Part shown: positions 58,607 to 64,000 of the stretch, piece after piece
Layout of the letters: the number at the start of each line of letters is the position of its first letter
How positions within the stretch are numbered: position 1 is the first letter of the stretch
Source: Frankia sp. AgB1.9
GTDB lineage: Bacteria; Actinomycetota; Actinomycetes; Frankiales; Frankiaceae
DNA: 64,000 bases
Direction of reading: 5' to 3'
Assembly (NCBI RefSeq): GCF_016786355.1
Contig: NZ_JADWYX010000009.1
Location: 1-64,000 of the forward strand
Notes under the pieces: model-generated
Databases searched by the model: none
The model's input: the letters and a program-made list of their open reading frames with translations, nothing else
What the model was told of the DNA's origin: nothing
Made by a program: the position numbers and the translations under genes

Positions 58607-60622
58607 ATGGACGACACCGCGGCCAGCGGCACTCGCACGACTCGTAGCTTCTGCCGGATCTGCACCTCGGTGTGCGGAATTCTCGTCGAGACGGACGGGG
58701 ATGAGGTGGTCAGGGTCCGGGGCGACCGCGACCATCCACTGTCGCGGGGATACACCTGCCCGAAGGGCCGCTCTCTGCCCCAGATGCACCACCACCCGAA
58801 CCGGATCGAGCGCCCGTTACTGAAGGTCGACGGCGAGTTACGCCCGACCAGCTGGGACGCCTGCCTGGACGACCTGGGGACCCGGTTACGGGACATCATC
58901 GACCTCCACGGCCCGCAGGCGGTCGGGGTCTTCTTCGGCAGCGGTATCGGCATGGACGCCGCCGGCTACCGGATGGCCCAGCGGCTGCACGCCGCGATCG
59001 GCACCCCGGCGAAGTTCAGCCCATTGACGATCGACGGCACGGCCAAGGCACTGATCTCGGACCTCATGGGCGGATCCCCCGCGCTCAGCGGTCGACCCGA
59101 CTACGACAACGCCACCTTCGTCCTGTTCGTCGGCAGCAACCCGGTCGTCTCCCACGGGCATACCGTCGCCATGCCGAACCCCACCGGCACCCTGCGGGCA
59201 CTGCGCGAACGGGCCGAGGTGTGGGTCATCGACCCCCGCCACACCGAGACCGCCCGGCTGGCGAGCCGGCATCTGGCCGCTCGACCCGGCGCGGACTGCG
59301 CGATCCTCGCCTACCTGGTCCGCGAGATCCTGCGTGACGGCGCGGACCGCGAGGTGATCGCCCGCAGTACCCAGGACAGCGCCGTTCTGGCCGCCGCCGT
59401 CGAACCGTTCACCCTCGAACGGGCGGCCCACACCGCCGACGTCTCCCCCGACGATCTACGGGATCTGCTCGACGGGGTGCGCCGGGCGGGCCGCCTCGCG
59501 GTCGAGACCGGCACGGGCGTCACGATGGCCGCGAGCGCGAACGTCACCCAGTGGCTCGGCTGGGCCCTCATGGCCATCACCGGGTCGCTGAACCAGCCCG
59601 GCGGCGCCTGGTTCCATCCCGGGTTCGGCCACCAGCTGGAGAAGGCCGTGCTCCCCATCTCCCCGGCCGACGGATCGTTCGGGCCCGGACCGCGCAGCCG
59701 CCCGGAGACCCAGGCCTTCCTCGGCGAATGGCCCTGCGCGGTGCTCGCCGATGAGATCAACGCGGGGAACATCCGCGCGGTGCTCAACCTCGGCGGTCAC
59801 CTCGTCACGGCCTTCCCCGACACCGAACGGCTCGTCCCAGCGCTGCGCGACCTGGAGCTGTTCGCCACGATCGAGATCATCGAGAACGAGACGACCGCGC
59901 TGTCCACCCACGTCCTCCCGACGAAGGACCAGCTGGAGCGCGCGGACCTCACCCTGTGGGACGCGCTGCTGCCGCGCGTCGCGGCCCAGCACACCCCGGC
60001 GGCCGTCGAACCGGTCGGGGACCGCCGATCGGTCTGGTGGGTGCTCGCGGAGATCGGCCGTCGGCTGGGCCACCAGCTCGCCGACACCACGTCGGCCGAG
60101 GTCACCGACGAGACCATGCTCGCCCGCATCACGGCCCGGGCCCGCCGCCCGTTCGCGGACATCGCCGCCGAGCATTGGATCGAGGTTCCCCACGAGGTGC
60201 CCGCGCCGTGGGTCGACGCGCATGTCGAACGGATGGGCGGCTGGCGGCTCGCGCCCCGGCTGCTGGTCGACCAGCTGGCCGCCCTCGAGCCGGTCGAGTC
60301 GCTCGTCTTCACGCCGCGGCGGCAGAAGCGCCGGCTGAACTCGCAGCTCGACCATCTCGGTGCCGTCCCGGAGATCCTGCTGCACCCGGACGACGCGGCG
60401 GGCGCCGGGGTCGCCGACAGCCAACCGGTGACCGTGCGCTCCGCCAGCGGCGCCATCACCGGGACGGCGCGGCTCGACGCCACCCTGCGGCGCGGCGTCG
60501 TGTCGGTGCCGCATGGCCACCAGTCGGCGAACGTCAACCGGCTGACCTGCAAGGACGACCTCGACCTCGTGACCGGCATGGTCCGCTACGGCGGAATACC
60601 CGTCAGCATTCACCCGGCCTGA
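58607..60622 (+). CDS. Molybdopterin-dependent oxidoreductase (formate dehydrogenase-like)
   Basis: A 671-residue enzyme of the DMSO-reductase family. A 4Fe-4S site at the N-terminus is formed by Cys16, Cys19, Cys23 and Cys51 (C-x2-C-x3-C...C). Molybdopterin domains follow, with GGSPALSGRPDYDNATFVLFVGSNPVVSHGHT, VWVIDPRHTETARLA, and a C-terminal cap VPHGHQSANVNRLTCKDDLD. No twin-arginine signal is seen, so it is cytosolic. ATG 58607 follows GGGCGGAGGC. The metal-ligand residue of the large domain is unclear: the position usually Cys, Ser or Sec reads LTIDGTAK. Confidence 0.9.
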   Translation: MDDTAASGTRTTRSFCRICTSVCGILVETDGDEVVRVRGDRDHPLSRGYTCPKGRSLPQMHHHPNRIERPLLKVDGELRPTSWDACLDDLGTRLRDIIDLHGPQAVGVFFGSGIGMDAAGYRMAQRLHAAIGTPAKFSPLTIDGTAKALISDLMGGSPALSGRPDYDNATFVLFVGSNPVVSHGHTVAMPNPTGTLRALRERAEVWVIDPRHTETARLASRHLAARPGADCAILAYLVREILRDGADREVIARSTQDSAVLAAAVEPFTLERAAHTADVSPDDLRDLLDGVRRAGRLAVETGTGVTMAASANVTQWLGWALMAITGSLNQPGGAWFHPGFGHQLEKAVLPISPADGSFGPGPRSRPETQAFLGEWPCAVLADEINAGNIRAVLNLGGHLVTAFPDTERLVPALRDLELFATIEIIENETTALSTHVLPTKDQLERADLTLWDALLPRVAAQHTPAAVEPVGDRRSVWWVLAEIGRRLGHQLADTTSAEVTDETMLARITARARRPFADIAAEHWIEVPHEVPAPWVDAHVERMGGWRLAPRLLVDQLAALEPVESLVFTPRRQKRRLNSQLDHLGAVPEILLHPDDAAGAGVADSQPVTVRSASGAITGTARLDATLRRGVVSVPHGHQSANVNRLTCKDDLDLVTGMVRYGGIPVSIHPA

Positions 60623-60666
60623 CCGGACGCCGACGGTACCTGGCGCCGATCTGTCCCGGCTCCCAA

Positions 60667-60741
60667 TGATCACCGTTTCGGCCCTCTGGTGGTTGTTACC
60701 GGGGCTGTTTCGTAGCCACCAGAGGGCGTAGACGGCGATCA
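60667..60741. repeat. 75-bp palindromic repeat element, copy 3
   Basis: TGATCACCGTTTCGGCCCTC at the left and AGAGGGCGTAGACGGCGATCA pieces at the right form inverse arms, with GGTGGT and CCACC inside and a unique loop. It is 75 bp as copies 1 and 2. It lies between the convergent molybdopterin oxidoreductase and aldehyde dehydrogenase genes, free of coding sequence. Confidence 0.78.
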
Positions 60742-60802
60742 CCGCGACGGGCGGACCTTGGCGGTCACGGCACGGGCACCGACGACGGGGGTCGGCGGCA
60801 AA

Positions 60803-62257
60803 TCAGAGCTGGCTGTAGACGGACTTGGTCTCCAGGTACATCTCGATGCCGTCTCTGGCGTACTCGCGGCCCCAGCCGGACTGCTTGTAGCCGCCGAAGG
60901 GCATCTGGTGGTCGTAGACGAGCTGGCAGTTCAGGGTGATGGTGCCCGCCTCGATGCGCCGGGCGATCCGGTGGGCGCGGCGGACGTTCTGGGTGTAGAC
61001 GGCGCCGGCCAGGCCGTAGGTGGTGTCGTTGGCCAGGGCGATGGCCTCGTCCTCGTCGTCGAACGGCAGGACGGTGACGACCGGGCCGAAGATCTCCTCG
61101 CGGTAGAGCCGCGCGTCGGTGGAGACGTTGGTCAGCACGGTCGGGTGGACGAAGTAGCCCTTGCGGTCCAGCCGGTTCCCACCGGTGACGACCTCGACGC
61201 CTTCCTGCTTGCCTTCGTCCACGTAGCCCATCACCCGGGTGAGCTGCTTCTTGCTGATGAGCGGGCCGAGCTGGGCGCCGTCGTCGGTCGGGCCGCCGAG
61301 ACGCAGCTTGTCCGCGACGGCGGCGATACCGTCGACGACCTGGTCGAAGACGCCGCGCTGGACGAAGATCCGCGAGCCGCAGACGCAGCCCTGGCCGGAA
61401 CCCGAGAAGATGCCCATCGCCGCCGAGACGGTGGCCGAGCGCATCGCGGCGTCGTCGAAGATCAGGACGGGTGACTTGCCCCCGAGCTCCAGGCTGACCT
61501 TCTTCAGGTTGCCCGAGGCCGCCTGCACGATCAGCTTCCCGACCTCGGTGGACCCGGTGAAGGCGACCTTGTCGACGTCGGGGTGCGCGGCCAGGGCGGC
61601 GCCCGCGGTGTGGCCGTAGCCGAGCACGAGGTTGACCACACCCTCGGGGACGCCGGCGTCACGCAGGATCTGGTCGAGCACGAACGCCGTCAGCGGCGTC
61701 TCCTCGGCCGGCTTGATCACGGCACTGCAGCCAGCCGCCAGTGCCGGCGCGAGCTTGATGCACGCGTTGAACAGCGGCCCGTTCCACGGGAAGATCATCC
61801 CGACGACGCCGATGGGCTCCTTGAGGGTGTATCCGTGCAGGTCCGCCTGCCGCCCGGTGATCCCGGCCGTCATCTGGATGTCGAACGAGGTGCCCTCGAC
61901 CTTGGTGCACCAGCCGGCGTAGTAGCGAAAAAGCTCGGCCGCGCTGGGCAGGATGCCCTCGCCCGAACGGAACGGCATCCCATTGTTCAGCGAGTCCAGC
62001 TGGACAAGCTCCGGGCCGCGCGCCTCGATCAGCTCGGCTACCTTCCAGAGGATCTTCGCCCGCTCCCGGCCGGGCAGGTTGCGCCACACGCCTGAAGAGA
62101 AGGACGCCCGCGCGCGGGCCACGGCCTCGTCGACCGCGGCCGCCCCGCCATCGTGGAACTCGGTGATCTGTTCCTCGGTCGCCGGGTTGATGACGGGAAT
62201 CAGCTCGCCCGCCCCGGGAACCTCACTGACCTTGTCGAGCACCGATTGCAGGGACAT
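60803..62257 (-). CDS. NAD(P)-dependent aldehyde dehydrogenase
   Basis: A 484-residue ALDH. The oxyanion Asn159 (FPWNGP), general base Glu257 (LELGGKSP) and nucleophile Cys291 (GQGCVCGSR) are present, as well as GSTEVGK in the cofactor fold. ATG 62257 is preceded by GGTGACGG. It converts an unknown aldehyde to its acid. The upstream palindrome at 62342-62373 shares AACA/TGTT half-sites with the site before the esterase gene, so both are likely under the same TetR (63465). Confidence 0.93.
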   Translation of the reverse strand: MSLQSVLDKVSEVPGAGELIPVINPATEEQITEFHDGGAAAVDEAVARARASFSSGVWRNLPGRERAKILWKVAELIEARGPELVQLDSLNNGMPFRSGEGILPSAAELFRYYAGWCTKVEGTSFDIQMTAGITGRQADLHGYTLKEPIGVVGMIFPWNGPLFNACIKLAPALAAGCSAVIKPAEETPLTAFVLDQILRDAGVPEGVVNLVLGYGHTAGAALAAHPDVDKVAFTGSTEVGKLIVQAASGNLKKVSLELGGKSPVLIFDDAAMRSATVSAAMGIFSGSGQGCVCGSRIFVQRGVFDQVVDGIAAVADKLRLGGPTDDGAQLGPLISKKQLTRVMGYVDEGKQEGVEVVTGGNRLDRKGYFVHPTVLTNVSTDARLYREEIFGPVVTVLPFDDEDEAIALANDTTYGLAGAVYTQNVRRAHRIARRIEAGTITLNCQLVYDHQMPFGGYKQSGWGREYARDGIEMYLETKSVYSQL

Positions 62258-62341
62258 CCGTCACCATTCTTTCGGGGTCCGCCGGGACGCCTTGGGGGTA
62301 ATCAATCCGCGGTTTTCACCGCGACCGTCGCCGCAGGCTCT

Positions 62342-62373
62342 CCTGCCTGCTGAACACATGTTTAGCAGGCAGG
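62342..62373. promoter_or_regulatory. AACA-TGTT palindrome upstream of the aldehyde dehydrogenase
   Basis: CCTGCCTGCT (62342-62351) and AGCAGGCAGG (62364-62373) are inverse arms around GAACACATGTTT, whose core AACA-CA-TGTT is itself palindromic. It lies 84 nt upstream of the ALDH start. TGTTTAGCA is shared with the site at 63394-63429. Confidence 0.55.
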
Positions 62374-62397
62374 ATCCGGCGGCGTCAACCGGCGTGC

Positions 62398-63378
62398 TCA
62401 CCGCCAGTGTCGCTCGCAGAACGCGCGGATCTCACGCGTGCGCTCCCGTTCCTCGGGGGCGGTCCCGAAGAACATCGCGTGGCCGGCGGCCTCGAAGACG
62501 TGCAGGTCGGCGGGTACGCCCGCGGCGCGCAGCGCGCGGTGCATGCGGACGGTGTCGGACAGCAGGAGATCGCGCGTGCCGGTGAGCAGGAGGGTCGGGG
62601 GGAAGCCCCTGGACAGGTCGCCGAACAGGGGCGACAGGTAGGGGTCGCGCAGGTCGTGGCCGTCGGCGTAGAGCGCGAAGGGCGGCTCGAAGCTGCCGGT
62701 AAGCGTGTTGTCGATGCCGAGGTTCGTCCGCCAGGAGTCGCCCGCTCCGGTGAGGTCGACCGCCGGGGTCGCCAGCACCGCGGCGGCCGGCAGCGGCAGC
62801 CCCTCGTCGCGGGCGCGCAGGATCAGCGCGGCCGCCAGGTTCCCGCCGGCCGACGGTCCGCCGATGATGACCCGCCCGGGACGGCGGTCGCGCAGCAGCG
62901 CCCGGTAGACGGCCAGGCAGTCGTCCAGCGCCGCCGGGAACGGGTGGTCGGGCGGCATCCGGTAGTCGACGGACCACACCGTCGCCCGCACCTGCCTCGC
63001 CGTGTCGACGGCCATCGAGCGGCACATCGCCCCGCCGCCCGCGATGAACCCGCTGCCGTGGATCTCCAGGTAGACGCGCCCGTCGTCGGCGGCGAGGCCG
63101 TCCGGGGTCACCGCGTAGACGCGGACACCGTCGCCGTCGAGGTCCTCGACCTGGGCCCCGTCCGCCGGCCTGGTGAAGTCGAACAGGCCGAGCGCCTGCT
63201 TCTCCTGCTCGGCGACGTACGTCCGCCACCCCTCGGGGTCGTCCAGCGCCGGCCACACCGGCGGCGGGCTGACCAGACCCAGGGCGAGCACCGCCTGCGC
63301 CTCGGGGCTCACCGACGTCGGGACAGGAATGTCGCGGGCGGGAACGTGTAATACCGGTGGGGTCGTATTGGTCGTCAT
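62398..63378 (-). CDS. HSL-family alpha/beta hydrolase
   Basis: A 326-residue esterase. The oxyanion motif is HGSGF (107-111) instead of the usual HGGGF; nucleophile Ser176 in GPSAG, Asp270 and His300 (AAGHAMFF) complete the site. DYRMPPDHPFPAALDDCLAVY is the family signature. ATG 63378 is preceded by AAGGGTGAG. It lies upstream of the ALDH gene on the same strand (141-nt gap) with its own operator. Confidence 0.9.
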   Translation of the reverse strand: MTTNTTPPVLHVPARDIPVPTSVSPEAQAVLALGLVSPPPVWPALDDPEGWRTYVAEQEKQALGLFDFTRPADGAQVEDLDGDGVRVYAVTPDGLAADDGRVYLEIHGSGFIAGGGAMCRSMAVDTARQVRATVWSVDYRMPPDHPFPAALDDCLAVYRALLRDRRPGRVIIGGPSAGGNLAAALILRARDEGLPLPAAAVLATPAVDLTGAGDSWRTNLGIDNTLTGSFEPPFALYADGHDLRDPYLSPLFGDLSRGFPPTLLLTGTRDLLLSDTVRMHRALRAAGVPADLHVFEAAGHAMFFGTAPEERERTREIRAFCERHWR

Positions 63379-63393
63379 CGCTCACCCTTATTG

Positions 63394-63424
63394 AACAGCC
63401 GGTCAGGGATGTTGACCGACTGTT
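63394..63424. promoter_or_regulatory. TetR operator upstream of the esterase
   Basis: AACAGCCGGTCA (63394-63405) and TGACCGACTGTT (63413-63424) form a 12-bp inverted repeat with one mismatch and a 7-bp spacer. It lies 16 nt from the esterase start and 40 nt behind the TetR gene. Confidence 0.6.
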
Positions 63425-63464
63425 TAGCACAGCAAGGAGCGTGGCGGCTACACCATGAGGATGC

Positions 63465-64000
63465 TCAGGCGTTGGTGGGCGCGTCGCCGCCGAGCCTGCC
63501 CAGCAGGCGATCGACGAGCGCGATGGTCTCGGCGTGGCCTTCGGAGAGCCCGAGCAGGTCCTCCGAGACAAGGCCGGCCGAGACGGCGCCGACCAGGAAC
63601 AGGAGCGCGGCGGGCGGCACGCCGTCGAGGTCGAGCCCGAGGTCGGGCAGCCGGCTCGCGAGCAGCTGTGCCTGCTGGCGGCGGAACTTCCGCGAGTAGT
63701 CGGCGATCTCGTGCCGGATGGTCTTGCGGTGGTTCGCCAGCGCCATGAACTCGGTCAGCAGGGCCGTCGCGCTGGCATCGATGCTGAACTCCCACAGGTC
63801 GCGCAGCGGCTGTGGCGAGGCGAGCAGCCGGGTCTGTCGCTCCAGGTTCTTCTCGGCGCCCCGCCGGAAGACGGCGAGGAACAGGTCGTCCAGCGTCGGG
63901 AAGTAGTAGTGGATCAGCGCTGGCGTGACGCCCGCGATCTTCGCGACGCTGCGTGAGCTCACGGCCGCGTAGCCGTCCTCGCGCATCAGTCGTTCGGTGA
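63465..64000 (-). CDS. TetR family transcriptional regulator (partial, runs off the window)
   Basis: At least 178 residues; the frame is open to the edge of the window (TERLMREDGYAAVSSRSVAKIAGVTPALIHYYFPTLDDLFLAVF), so the true start lies beyond 64000 and the first HTH helix is missing here. An in-frame ATG at 63986 would cut into the HTH and is not believed. It is upstream of the esterase/ALDH genes, which carry related operators. Confidence 0.88.
   Translation of the reverse strand, partial: TERLMREDGYAAVSSRSVAKIAGVTPALIHYYFPTLDDLFLAVFRRGAEKNLERQTRLLASPQPLRDLWEFSIDASATALLTEFMALANHRKTIRHEIADYSRKFRRQQAQLLASRLPDLGLDLDGVPPAALLFLVGAVSAGLVSEDLLGLSEGHAETIALVDRLLGRLGGDAPTNA

Noticed and set aside
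63448-63795. Short frames within the terminal TetR region on both strands
   Set aside because: They are out of frame with the clear TetR sequence and Arg/Gly-rich.
1-64000. Search for CRISPR arrays, tRNA/rRNA genes, transposases, integrases and phage genes
   Set aside because: No regularly spaced repeats, no tRNA-like cloverleaf or rRNA signature, and no DDE or integrase-like protein was recognised by eye; a covariance-model scan was not possible here.

Overview
The window is a 64 kb piece of a high-GC actinobacterial chromosome. GC-rich codon use, frequent GTG/TTG starts, F420-type luciferase-like monooxygenases (four), a mycothiol-type DinB enzyme, an LpqY-SugABC-like sugar importer and an effector-associated (EAD1) domain all point to Actinomycetota. 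The gene mix (many TetR regulators, P450, LLM enzymes, HSL esterases, orphan branched-chain-type binding proteins) resembles Frankia/Pseudofrankia or a rhodococcal/mycobacterial relative; the genus is inference. I found no rRNA, tRNA, CRISPR array, insertion sequence or phage gene.

Layout. 0.2-3.6 kb: a GNAT, a lipoprotein and a 738-residue TIR-EAD1-membrane-NHL protein that looks like an immune or conflict effector. 3.6-4.3 kb: decayed DNA with a broken MFS transporter start. 4.3-12.0 kb: a leftward catabolic cluster (DapB-like dehydrogenase, TetR, SDR, second DapB-like dehydrogenase, SDR, HAPMO-like Baeyer-Villiger monooxygenase, HSL esterase) that probably turns a ketone into an ester and cleaves it. 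12.2-13.5 kb: a rightward SnoaL-like/LLM pair. 13.6-20.6 kb: small single genes (GNAT, SRPBCC, GH114 lipoprotein, YVTN propeller, LLM/ArsR divergent pair, membrane protein/TetR divergent pair, DinB-type enzyme). 20.7-25.3 kb: two orphan solute-binding lipoproteins around an esterase, with a TetR. 25.5-34.7 kb: two TetR genes and a regulon-like set (EthD-like protein, LLM plus P450, an uncharacterised 388-residue protein plus phosphotransferase) tied together by three copies of one palindromic operator, with a diguanylate cyclase inside.

34.6-48.5 kb: sulfotransferase, class B penicillin-binding protein, TspO, LLM monooxygenase, LysR/DJ-1 pair, hydrolase, MFS/TetR efflux pair, XRE regulator/aldehyde reductase pair, amidohydrolase. 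48.6-51.7 kb: membrane-lipid genes (desaturase and DUF2156 phosphatidylglycerol-lysyltransferase-like protein). 52.2-56.6 kb: lpqY-sugA-sugB-sugC. 56.6-64 kb: PEP-mutase-like protein, TetR, molybdopterin oxidoreductase, aldehyde dehydrogenase and esterase with related operators, and a TetR running off the end.

Cross-cutting points: a 75-bp palindromic element occurs three times, each time between convergent genes and twice supplying a stop codon; perfect or near-perfect inverted repeats sit beside several TetR, ArsR and LysR genes, so local autoregulation seems to be the rule.
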